Positions 1 through 11,100 of a DNA stretch of 64,000 bases are shown here, one piece after another. The notes below the pieces were generated by a model, which was not told the origin of the DNA, ran no database searches, and saw only the letters and a program-made list of their open reading frames with translations. This DNA is from Corythucha ciliata (Eukaryota > Arthropoda > Insecta > Hemiptera > Tingidae). The stretch covers positions 46,156,751 to 46,220,750 of the forward strand of contig CM075942.1 of NCBI GenBank assembly GCA_038030265.1. The letters run 5' to 3'. The translations under genes and the position numbers were made by a program. Numbering within the stretch: position 1 is the first letter of the stretch; every line of letters starts with the position of its first letter.

Positions 1-410
1 ATTTCGACTGTTTATGGGTTTATTATTCATGGATGTAGTCAAATCCGGCTTGAAATTACATGAAAATCGACACCCCACACCCCTATGATCCCAAATCCTT
101 TGAAAATCCCCATTTTGGACCCGCTTTTGGCCCATAAAACCCCAGGGAGTTATTTGATCAAACTGATCAGATGTTAGGACCAACTAGACTATGTGAGATG
201 TCTATGTGCGAAAGAACGAGTTTTTTCGAGCAATGCTAGGGCAAGATATGGCCCGGACGGGGGACGGACATTTTTTATTTTATTTCAGATTTGGATTCTA
301 CGCACTTTGAAACGTAAAACTACAAATTTTGAGGAGGGGTCAAAAACATTTTTTTGCGATACGATTACAAAGACTTATTATTGAGAAATAATAAGTCAAT
401 ATATGGCGGG
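1..410. repeat. dispersed repeat, copy 1 of 2
   Basis: Bases 1-150 are almost identical to 53743-53875, with a few differences over about 130 bp. A second matching block is TTATTATTGAGAAATAATAA at about 376-396, which recurs at about 53997-54020. The segments between the two blocks differ, so the copies share ends but not the middle. This is probably a mobile element or its relic. The window starts inside this copy. Confidence 0.6.
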
Positions 411-1144
411 AAATTTCGTAAGAATTGGTAACCGCGCGCCGCGTTGTCGATATAGCCGCGGGCACTTATTGGCCGGCTGGGGGTGTGGGTGGTTGTATGT
501 GTGTAGGTATATTGACATCTTTGGCAATTTCGTGACATGCACGTTCGTGACCGGGGAAAAGGTCAAAATCAAAATATTCGTTTGAAACTCGAGGGCGTGC
601 TAAGCCGCGGGTCCTCTCAGCGACCAGATTCGTCCATGCTATATGCTAGAAATTCGGAAAAATCTTACGAGTCCATCAGCTGATAACGAATACCTTGTCA
701 AGACGAAATTTTAAAGTGTAGAAATTCCCCAAGTAGGTACTTCCTTATCGTCAAATTTCGTTCGCCCATCGCGATTTCATATGGATAACATTCATATGGA
801 TGGTTTTGAGGATCAGTATTTTTGTGTAAGAGTGGTGAAGAGCGCTCACCACGATATTGTTAAAATATGACCAACGCTAAAAAGAAGATCCATTTTGCGA
901 GGTTAGAACGACGCGAGCCTGTTTTTGTAATTAGGCTGAACTCGGTGCGTTGTTCTTTTTGTATTTGGGATCCTTTTCTTCCACGGCGCTTTTAACATCT
1001 CCGCATTGTGTTGGTACATGATACGTTTTCCCTCCATTTTCGTGATGTGATCATGAAGGCCATACAATTTTAACCACGTGCCGGAGCCCATTAGATCATT
1101 GCCTCTTCACGCCATCGCCACTACATAGCCATTGGAAATCGCTC

Positions 1145-1395
1145 GTTCACAGGTGAAATTTAGAAAAGACCAATGCTTTGTTTGTGCTTTTTGGAGTCAA
1201 CTTCATGGCTAACGTAGAGAAAATACTGCTAAAAGTGGAAAATATTTCTAATTCGCCGCTGAAATTGTGGAAATCGTTAATTCGCAGATAAAATTGAGAG
1301 AGAGGGCGGAGAAAAGGCGCTAAATCACACCTAAAATTGAAGAAGAACGCTCATTTGCAGCCAAATTTGAGAAAAATAGTCGTAAAATTATATCT
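1145..1395. repeat. degenerate short-period repeat, family B
   Basis: Diverged copies of a roughly 30-35 bp unit that reads like GAAAAAGCGCTAATTCGCGG followed by CTAAAAT. The same family recurs at 19970-20160, 41275-41490 and 61040-61700, and in the opposite orientation at 23400-23670, 27060-27150, 28430-28570 and 35600-35710. Confidence 0.5.
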
Positions 1396-1499
1396 AGCGT
1401 CAAAACTGTAGCATTCAGGCACACAGGTTTTTGTGAGCGTGCCCGGCGAAGTCCGGCCCCGACTGTGTCCATAGCCTGTTGAATGAGCTTTATAGTATA

Positions 1500-1790
1500 T
1501 TTGTGAGTTTGCAATTTCTGGTTTCTGGTCCTAATTTGAGTGAAATTACAAGTTTCCTGTCTGAATATCAACCGATATTGCAAGTTCCAATTACATTCAG
1601 TTAAATTGCCAGTTTCAGGCATAAATCCCCGCGACATCGCAAGTTTCCCGGAAATACCCGAGAATTTTTTGAAATTTCCTGTCTTCATTTCCGTGAAATT
1701 GCTAGTCTGGGGGACCTTTTTTCTTAGCGTCTGTGGAGCACGGGATAGCCGGTCACGACAGCGCCCTGAGCTGTAAAATTGTAACATTTT
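1500..1790. repeat. degenerate short-period repeat, family C
   Basis: Repeated phrases of the type GTGAAATTGCAAGTTTC spaced about 40-60 bp apart. A linked GC-rich part (GGCCCCGACT, then AGCCTG) at 1450-1480 is shared with 2335-2365. Confidence 0.5.
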
Positions 1791-2106
1791 TGAGGCAAAT
1801 ATCCGGGGAATGGGGAACTTGCATGAATCTCAGATTGGGTAGAAAAGCATACCGATGATTTGACCCGTGAACTGAAGGATAACAACGGAAGTTGCAACCC
1901 GATTGGGGCGTTTTAAGATTTTAAAAAGTTCTTCAGAAGGGGATGGATGATGCGAGGGGAAATGGCGTAAATACTTACTTAACCCCTACTCGAATCGAAC
2001 CCCTACTCAAAAATTTTAAAAATTCACTAAAAAAGCATCCTTGACTGATTTCAAAATTTAATGTGAGCAATAGACTTGTGGGTGGAAGAGCCCTCTTTGA
2101 AGGTCC

Positions 2107-2212
2107 GTTCACAAGCTCTACGTTTTCGTTGTGTGGAGTCTATGCACCTAGCATTTTGATAGGTTGCACAGACACCACACAACGAAAACAGAGCTTGTGA
2201 ACACCAACTAAG
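2107..2212. repeat. short foldback (hairpin) element
   Basis: Bases 2107-2149 are the imperfect reverse complement of 2161-2212. The arms share ACGTTTTCGTTGTGTGG and CACAAGCTCT with a loop of about 11 bp. No coding. MITE-like or hairpin relic. Confidence 0.65.
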
Positions 2213-2249
2213 CAACACCAACTTTTGAAAAAAAATATTTTCTGAATAT

Positions 2250-2520
2250 TCGCGATATTGGAAGTTTCACGTCCTAATTTCAGTGAAATAGCAAGTTGCA
2301 GGGCCGGTCTTTATTAGAGAGCGTGCCCCTGGGGCAGGCCGGCCCCGACTATGCCAATAGCCTGACGACAAATAGCCGTGTACTTGCATCATTAAGCGCT
2401 ATAATATGTATATTTGTGAGTTCGCAAGTTCGGGTCCTAATTTGAGCGAAATTACATGTTTCCTGGCTGTATATCTGCGAAATTGACAGCTTCGGGTCTC
2501 AATTTTGGCCCCAGCTCAGG
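2250..2520. repeat. degenerate short-period repeat, family C
   Basis: Same units as 1500-1790, including phrases such as GCGAAATTGACAGC. The GC-rich partner block is at 2322-2365. Confidence 0.45.
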
Positions 2521-2944
2521 GCCTTAGTTAAAACACAAATGGAGAACTTGCCAATTTTTTTTTTTTATTCGCTCATGGCGTTCATTGATAAAAGTTATTG
2601 AGGAAAGAGTTGAAAAAAGTAAAAAAAATCGTGGGGGAAATATTTTAAATTACTTTTTAAAGTAATGAGTGAGTTTCGCAATGGAGGGGGTTTTGACAGA
2701 AGTGACCTTGTGACGTCAATACCGTTAGCGTGTTTTGACAGTTGTTGGCAGGCTTATCACAAGCAACCGAACCTGAACGCTGGTACATAATACATGTGTA
2801 CATAATATGTTTGGATGCAACAAGGAAAACAACAACATTTTAGTGCATTTAATTTTTCTGACGAAATAGGAACGCAGCACACCAATGCAAAACAGCGAAG
2901 CAATGAACAAGAATGAAGAAGAATGAAGTTGTTGTAAACTAAGG

Positions 2945-3052
2945 TGATTAAAGTTTCTATAGGTGCCGCGGATCTTCGGCCATTACTGTCCTTCACCTAC
3001 GTCACGAGCAGTCCCAACCGACTGCGCTGGACGCAGTACATTTTTAATTGTT
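2945..3052. repeat. short dispersed element, copy 1 (SINE/MITE-like)
   Basis: About 110 bp sharing long identical blocks with 29917-30030, among them GATCTTCGGCCATT and CTTCACCTACGTCACGAGCA. Both copies end in an A/T-rich stretch with AATTGTTATT. No tRNA-like promoter boxes were recognised, so the class is open. Confidence 0.6.
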
Positions 3053-3879
3053 ATTATAAACATTAGAATAAATATACCTAGAAAGATAATTGCGCTTTGC
3101 GCAGCCGAACAAGGACCATGTGAACAAGCCACGTGACTTAAACAGACCTCCCCACCCCACACATCACCTAGGTGAAACTACACTCCACCTCGCAGTTGGT
3201 CTATCCGAACTAGTCACGTGACCTTTATGTTGGCTTCACAGTTTTTCCTCCTCGTAGCCTGAAGCGATCTCTATCTATACAATACTCTTTATAAACTGTA
3301 AGGTTCTATGATAGTTGCAGTGATACTGGATGAGGGGTGAAGTGGTTTGGCAGATGGTTGGTCATGATGGTATGGGGACGTGCCTGAGAGGGGTTGGTTG
3401 GCGGTTGTAACGTCACATTTCCAACCCTCGACCAACAATAAGTCGATCTGCTGGTAATTCACGGATGTTTTAAAATTCAATTAAAAATCGCTGCACGCAC
3501 CTATCAAGTTGTGGTTTTCACCATTCACTTTTGTTTTAGCACCACTCTCGACTGAAAACGAAAAAAAAATTTCATGCAAGTTCTCCATTGTAAATTTTGT
3601 GGATTTTTTTTTGTAGTGGCGGATCCAACACCGCTGGAAACCTGATGAATACTCACGAAATTGGAAGACACCCGTTCCCGTGGGCAACCGCCCTTTCGAC
3701 CCAACGCATGTCCCCCCCCCCATACTGTCGCTATGTCTGACGCGTTCATTGTAGTGACGAGTAACGCTAGAGGCCTCACTGGAATGCGAAAAGCTTCCCA
3801 TATCTGTATTGTGTTAGCTACGCCCATGCAACCGGATCTATTTTAACTGGTCCTCTCGTCCACCATAATTGCAGACCAT

Positions 3880-4249
3880 TTTCAATGCCCACCGGTTTCA
3901 TCACCCATTGGGCGCGTTTGGCTCGTTCAATAACCAAATTTCGTGATTTTGGCTCTTTCGAACTCCTATGTCGCCATTCCGAGACCAATTTTCGCGGATT
4001 TGGCTCCTTTAAAGCCCAATTTAGCATATTTTCACACTTTTACAAACAAAATTAAGTGGTTTCAGCTCGTTCTAGATTTTTTTGCCAGATTCGAACTACT
4101 ATTTTATGGCTCTTTCAAAAACCAAATTCACGAAGTTTGCTAATTCACAAACCAAATTTCGTCACTTCCGATTTTGGCTGTTCCATGTTTGCTCATTGCT
4201 CATTCAAGAAGCAAATTCACTTTTTTTTATCTTTCTTTTTTTTTCTTTT

Positions 4250-4285
<36 letters not shown>

Positions 4286-4610
4286 TTTCATACGTATAGT
4301 GGCATTGACTGCTAAAGGACACTATACTATAGCCATAAATTCACTAATCGTCTCAAAACCAAAATTTCGCCCTTTTGGCGCTTATGCAACCAGCAGTTTT
4401 GCGAATTTTCGCTCCTTCGTAACCAAATTTCTCAGATTTTTGCCATTTCAAACCCTAATTTCGCGTTCAATCTTTCAAAACCCGGGGCTTCAGCTCTTTC
4501 TGAAATCAATTTCTCAGGTTTGGTTAATTCTCACAACAATAATTAAGCTCTTTCAAAAATCAAATTCACGGCATAGGCTCATTCAAAAAATAAATTTCGT
4601 CACCCTGACT
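3880..4610 (-). repeat. degenerate short-period array, family A (reverse)
   Basis: Around 20 diverged units of 30-40 bp reading like AACCAAATTTCGCGGATTTT followed by GGCTCTTTC. This is the complement of the family A unit seen at 14330-14880, 19200-19740, 22870-23480 and 34930-35580. It continues at 4780-4920 after the foldback insertion at 4615-4774. Confidence 0.6.
4219..4288. repeat. polypyrimidine microsatellite (TTTC)n
   Basis: T-rich run followed by about ten TTTC units. Confidence 0.85.
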
Positions 4611-4614
4611 CCAA

Positions 4615-4774
4615 GGCCCGGCGCACACTAGGAACAAAAAGACGCCGACGCGTGAGTCGGCGTCTTTTTTCTCGGGGAAGAGACGACTCTCGCGTACGCG
4701 TCCAATGTGAAAGGCCCCATAGAGGTCTATGTGTTCGCGCGTCGGCGTCTTTTTCTCCTAGTGTGCGCCGGGCC
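4615..4774. mobile_element. GC-rich foldback element (MITE-like), ~160 bp
   Basis: Terminal inverted repeats of about 38 bp. The left arm begins GGCCCGGCGCACACTAG at 4615 and the right arm ends in its complement at 4774. The left half contains a second, perfect inner hairpin built on AAAAAGACGCCGAC, facing GTCGGCGTCTTTTT. It interrupts a family A repeat array, so it is a later insertion. No coding capacity. Confidence 0.7.
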
Positions 4775-4976
4775 TAACAACCTCCAGTTTTACGGATTTT
4801 CGCTCTTTCAAAACATAATTTCGTTATTACGGCACTTCCAACCCCAAACGCGAATTTTCACTTTTTCAGAACCAATTGTAGCGGTTTTGCTTCTTCAAAA
4901 CCCAATTTCACTGATTTTATTGGAGACTACTGATGGAAGTCTATAATTTTTTTTGCTATATTCCGCTTTCGTACAG

Positions 4977-5139
4977 GTGGAGCGTGGGGGACGTGATGGA
5001 GAGGCTACATCCGAACTGGACGAAGAGATGGAAAAGATGTTCCAGAGGGACGACGACAAGAGAGTCGACGAACGGTTGGCGCACATCTCTGAGAGTTCTC
5101 CTACTCGAGAAAGGCCACTTACTGACCAGGACTTGGTTT
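4977..5139 (+). CDS. SLC4: SLC4 exon 1 of those visible
   Basis: Acceptor TTTCGTACAG, donor GTGAGT, 163 nt. Encodes an acidic cytoplasmic stretch containing [13 protein letters not shown]. It starts on a codon and ends one base into the next. It has no start codon of its own. Confidence 0.8.
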
Positions 5140-8100
5140 GTGAGTTTTTTTCTTCAATGCGATATTTATAATTATATGTACATTTTGAGCCGTTAATTCT
5201 GGTTTTGAGTCTACAGTCACTTTCTGGGGATCAATAACCATTTTCCTGGGGCTAAATTACTTTTTGTTTTAAAGAACAAGTAAACGGATTATGGGGCAAT
5301 TCAGGATAACTTCCCACGTCTGATGATCACTCGTAGAAACACCCCACCTCTAGCTCAAGGCTCGCTGTTTTCAAGGAACTGTTTATTTTCCACCATCATT
5401 TTCCAATCGGGCGTTCTTCTAATATTCATTGTAGACTTCTGGCTCAATGTCTTTAGTCTCCCTAATCCCCAGTTCCCCCAAAATTTAATTCATGCTGGGT
5501 GGAAAAGCAAATTATTAACGGGATTAACGAGAGGGGGAATCGTTGAATATATATATATATATATACGGGTATTGAGGAGATTTACAAATTTAGCTTTCGC
5601 ACAATAGAAAATCCCTGGGCTTTCTCGGTTGTTTTGTTAACAATGCGAGTTTTTCTGGTGTTCACTTTGGTTTTGGTGTTGTTTGTGTCACAGAGCGCCT
5701 TGAGATGACCCAGGGGATTATTAGGTAGATTTAGACGGGACACGGGATGGACTCACTAATTTAAAGAAAAGCTAGCACTAACGAAAAGGAGGAACACATT
5801 AAAGTATATTAAAAACATCTTAAATTAAGTTAAACACGGAGTTATTCACAATGGCATGGAGGGGGGGGGGTACGACTTCGGATGAGGATTAGGTTTGGGG
5901 TCAATAAGTTCAATAACTCACCAGTGCCGACGGGAATACTCTTTTTTGGAGTTAAAAAGGTTCGGGATGGTCTTCTAGGATAGCCAACTTCTCTCCGCTC
6001 TCTTTTTAGCCGCTCCACGGCGGCACATTTCTCTTGTAAAAAGGGAGAGGGGCTTCCCCTTTTTCGGTATTTTCCTTTCCCCATAATTTGTTTCCACCCC
6101 CCCTTCCGCTAAGATTGCGGATCGTTCAGCGAATCAGGGCCTCTGTTCGCTCAACGTCGGCCCTAGCGGTGGGGGTTTCCACGGGGAATCTTTAACGCGG
6201 GAATGGCTAATGAATCATAACATTTATTAGAAAATAGGAAAGAGTGGCACTGGGGTTCGAACAATGGGAGGAGGTAATTTTGAACTGGAAGGGCTATTTA
6301 CATTGCATTGAATATTATACTGCACTCTGTCGCGTTGATGTGACGAAAATCGTCACAGCCTCTTTCAAAAAGATTTTCTCATTTTAAAGATATGTGGCGG
6401 TTCCCAAGTTCCTCCGACGAAGGTGATCTATTCCAAGTGTTCGTTATAGACATAGCAAGGCAACTTTTTTTATCTTTTATTTTTCTATTCAAATATGCAA
6501 TACATTTTTTTGGTTTTATTTTCTTCTTAGCTCATAGGAATTCGAACTACCCTCATACGTACATTCCACTGAAAACCCTTCATTCTAAACGGAAGAAAAT
6601 TCACTCGCCAAAATCACCCTCTGAAGCGCCTGATGTAAGTTTGATCATTTTTAACATTTTTTTTTTTTATTTTTTTTTTTTTTTTTTTTTTAACTTGTCT
6701 TGAAACATTTAATGTAAAGAAGCCGGAAAAAGTAAGCAAGACGATTTACACACACCTACCAACGCTGTGAAGTATGCAAAATAACTTAAAGGTGGTATCG
6801 AATTGCCGAAAACGGTCCCTCAATTTCCTTGCAGGTCTGAGGCAGATGTTTCAGCCGGGGAAGATGACATCACGCATGCGACACGACCGCTGATGTCGGC
6901 ATCATCTGAGGTTGTTATGGATCCGTTTTTATTTCCTGCCGGCTCCAGGGACAGAAGAGTCCAACTCGATCCAGGTAGAGCAATTGTTGTTTTCCAGCAA
7001 TGAAAATAGTAACGAGTTTTGTACCTTTTTCCAAGGTTCTCCGGAACCAGACGAGATGAAACGCGATTTGCCGCTAATAATTGTGACTGCCGAAAATGAT
7101 GATTCAGATGAAACACGAAGGGACCAATTTAAAAAGAAAAAAAGGTATGGTAGGAGCCTTGAGGCAGCTTCAGATGCAGTGGAAGCTTTTGTGGTCGTGT
7201 CCTGGTACAAATCCCTGCAAACAACCCAGTGTTCGTCTATATGTTTTTTTTCCGGTATTTTGTTCTATTTTAACAGTTTTTTGTTAATGGTTGTAATAAC
7301 TCGTTTTTCTAATAGGCGGCATCATCACCGCAAAGACAATCTTTTACTAGAAGATCCAGTTTGGAGAAAAAGGTCGGGTGATGAAGCGAGCCAAGCTCGA
7401 CGAATGAGCGAGGCCGTACTCGAAGAAACGAGAAGTCTACAGGAGATCGATCAAGACGATCTTTTGAGTCGGAGATTCGACATTCCCAAGGGCAAGCGCC
7501 ACTACAGTGTGCGCCCCAATAAAGAGTCGAGAAAAGAGTCGACGTCCATTGAACAGAAAAAATACGATCACAGCCCGCACGAGGTTTTCGTTCAATTGGA
7601 TGAACTCAGCGGTGTCGGGCCTGACCAAGAGTGGAAAGAGACCGCCCGTTGGATCAAATATGAGGAGAACGTTGAAGAGGGGGCTGAGCGTTGGGGGAAA
7701 CCTCACGTGGCTCCATTGTCGTTTCACTCGTTGCTCAATCTTCGAAAGTGCCTAGAAATTGGTAAATCGCAGCCTTCCAAGTTTTTTGAGCTTAACTTTG
7801 TATCCAATTATGTACCCAATTCAAGGCGTGATTTTGGTCGACCTCGAAGAAAAAGACTTGATTGGAATTGTGTTTCGAATCGTTGAACAGATGGCAACGG
7901 ACGAATTGATTAGTGAATTCGAGAAACCGATGGTTATGCGCGCATTGCTGCTCCGACATAAGTGTTTTCAGGGTCACGAACGATTCAAATTCAGCGTCAG
8001 GCGAAACAATTCAAGTTATTCGAGTCTTCAGGTAATCATTTTTATTCAATCATAGGGTCAGGACGCTTATTCAGAGGGAGGCCGGTATTTCTGTTCTGGG

Positions 8101-11100
8101 GCGGAAACACCCCAGTCAATCCATTTCACCAACAAATCCCCATTTTTAGGCCAAAAACAGGTAATTTATCTCCAAAAAAAGGATGATTCTGGCCCCTACA
8201 ACATTTTATTTCGCCAAGATACCGGATTTTTTACCCCTACCCCGGTTTCTTCATTGGTTGGACAAAAACCGAAGATTTCGCTCCAATACATGGACTATTT
8301 GTTCACATGTCTGGTATTCTTGCCTCTGAATGTGGAATTCTGATCCTAAAATGAAAATGCGCCCACGAAAAGTGATTGTACGGTCCAAGAGCGTGTGTTT
8401 TAGCAACAAACCCCGAAATTTTAGGAGACATCTTATTTTGGAGAATCGTATCATGCGCAGGAAGCTAAATATTGTCTTTCTAACGTGTCAATTTTACCCC
8501 AGAATTTTTAGTTTACATCCGAAAACCGACTTTTCCGCTAGACGACTGGCATTTTCGTATTGAATCTGCGCCGATTCAGTCGTGAAACTCGAAATTTTTC
8601 CCCACAATGTTTACATACTTATTCCAGCTAGTAGAATCGAGTTTCTGGAGAAAGGGCCCCTGGGGGTGGTCGAGAGGAGTAGATAGATAAATAAGTGATG
8701 CATGGATAAGGTTGCAGCTGTGGAAGCCTATGTCGTCAGTCTTCTTTCGTTGAGAGAGAGTCGAAAACGAAACGGTTTCGGCTGCTCGCCATCTTCAGCG
8801 TATGGAATTTCAGTTGTACCTCCGCTGAAGATGGCGAGCAGCCATCTTTCGAAAACGAGGTGCTCGACGAGGGAAGACTGACGACGTAGGCTTCGACGGC
8901 TACAACCTTATGCATGCATTACCTACTAACCCTCGCAGTTTAAGCGATTTTACTAACAATATAAAGGTAGATAAGTCCTTATTTGCAATAAATTAGCAAT
9001 AATAAAGTGTTACATTAGAAAATAAACAGAGACAGCACGTAGCTTACAAGCTAAGAAGATGTTTAATCTGTAACCGGTTATAATCCGGACGGCCCATAGC
9101 TTTTATGAGGGGGAAGGCTTATAGTGCAGGTAGTTTCGGAGAGTTGGCGGAAATTACGCCGATTATCGCCAGTCCTCGCGTCGATTGCGGTCAGAAGTAG
9201 TGGCATCCCTTTGGGGTACGCCGAGCTCGAGATCAGCTCTTGTCCCTCCCTCCGTGGACAGCTCCTTCTATTCTCTGAGTCTCAAACGGAGGGATGAGCT
9301 TGCTTGGCTCCGCCCACTCAAAACCATAGTCACCCGGACTAACTTTCGGGTGGTTACCCCACGTCACTGGACTTGATCTCTTTCACGTACGCCTGGTAGA
9401 TCGATGGGATTCACGGATCTTCCCCACTGGGTTTTCCCTGGGCTACCAAAGAATTCTCTGCCACCCGCACTTTTGCACCCTTCTGAAAAACTCATTGAAA
9501 TCGTTCCACTGTACGAGGAGGCATCATCATTGAATGGCCTTTCCCTCGCCAGTTTCCTCCACCTCGGATAGTCTCGCTTAAGGTACCATCGCCTCCTTCG
9601 GGGTCTGTCCCAAAGGATTGCCTACCAGGTCAGCCTACGTTACCATCGCAACCATGGCGGTGCACACGAAAGCGCAGCCATTATTTCTTCCGTGTACACA
9701 GAAATGTCCGTAGGGTATTCAACTGGCAATTGTGGTGAGGAGGTTCTTCATGCCATTGTATATGTCCAGGCCAACGTTCCCAAGATCCCCGTATGGCAAA
9801 TTAAATACACCGGTCATATGGACGGTATTCTGGGAGAGAGGGGCAGTTTCAAGATGTTCGCTTCCCTCGGAGCCATGAAGGCCGTAGACTCGGGCAACTT
9901 TCCTCGCCTTAGGGGGTGATTATGGAACGAGTAAGGGCAGACGAATGATTTGGAGACCTTGGAGCACTCGAATGACTGGAGATGTCCGTTCCCGTCTCGC
10001 AGGACCGTTGACGGGTGGCCATCGTGAATTCGCGACTTTTGAGAGAGTGAAACCCGCGAAAATCTTTTTTCGTGATTTGGAGAGTCGAACCCGCGAAATT
10101 AGTTTTTTGAAAACCCAGTTGTTACGGGGGGTAGAAAAATTGGTCCGAGCCCCGATCCCTCGAGGGGAAAAATAAGAACTATCACCAGCCATAATCTTTT
10201 AAACTATAGTTTGGGGGGGGGGATGTGATTTTGGCTGCGCCAATAATCACGGAAGGAAAAAGAAGGGATGGGGGTGTGCGACTTTGGCTGAGCCAATAAT
10301 CACGGAAGGTCGACGCTCGGGGAAGAGAGCTTAGAACGTGCGAGCAGAAGAAGCGCCATACCGCTTAGACCTGCGTGGTCGATCCGTGGTAAAAAAAGAA
10401 AAAAGAAAATTAACCAGAAGAGTTTGGCTGAGCCAAAATACTCTACGGGAAAAGATGGTAGAAAAGACAGGAAGATAAAGCAGTCGACTCCCGGAGAAGG
10501 AGTGTGAAGAGAACGACGCTTTGGGGAAGGAAAACGTACGAGCCAAGACGGACTGTCTTGAGGCCGTGAAACAAACGTTCTTCCGGAGGCTGGCTGGGCC
10601 AGTACCCAGTACCCCTTATCGAGACGTTGACGGGAGGATACCTGAACGCAGGGCAGAACAGGTGTTAAAGGAAGGGGAGGCCTTGTTGGCTGAGCCAATC
10701 GAACGGGGAGGCGTACCGTTCTTCACCAACTCGGGTTCTGAAAAAAAAAACAGTGAAGAATGTTTTTAAAATAAGCTCGAATGCTCGACTATTTTTTAGA
10801 AAGGATAAAGATTAGAAAGAAAGAAAAAAGATTTAGGACGTTCATACTTTTGAGTAAGATAATTACCGTCCGGTAACACAGTTCTGTGAAATTTTGTGTT
10901 TGCGAGAGCCAAACCCACTGAACGTTGTTTGAATGCACTAAACCATCCACATTTCTTCTACAGAGCCAAACCCGCTAAATCCGGGTCAAACTGACAGTTT
11001 CTGTTGAATAACAGTCATTCCTGTACCGGATAGCTCAGTTTGTGGGGCCTAATTACCAGTTGCCGAACCTATTAAATTCCTGTGGGAACAAATTTCCAAG

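Larger units (their letters stand above)
411..4976. other. upstream region of the SLC4 gene, no exon recognised
   Basis: No open frame here resembles the N-terminus of an SLC4 protein, yet the first visible SLC4 exon (4977) begins with a splice acceptor. At least one 5' exon must therefore lie here or outside the window. The stretch holds degenerate repeats, hairpins and a polypyrimidine microsatellite, listed separately. About 411-1140 and 3060-3600 hold nothing I can name. Confidence 0.5.

Noticed and set aside
193..585. Two plus-strand ORFs (63 and 60 codons) near the window start
   Set aside because: They lie in or beside a dispersed repeat, have no domain and no SLC4 N-terminal features.
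4933..5196. 87-codon plus-strand ORF across the first SLC4 exon
   Set aside because: Out of frame with the SLC4 exon; a shadow of it.
6912..7886. 324-codon ORF treated as one gene
   Set aside because: It reads through the intron 7145-7315. Only 7036-7144 and 7316-7761 are SLC4 exons.
9692..9919. 75-codon ORF ([17 protein letters not shown])
   Set aside because: Looks protein-like but no family, no splice context and inside an SLC4 intron; kept only as an unassigned segment.
10300..10698. 132-codon minus-strand ORF
   Set aside because: Follows the TTGGCTGAGCCAA repeats and purine-rich tracts; low complexity, no domain.
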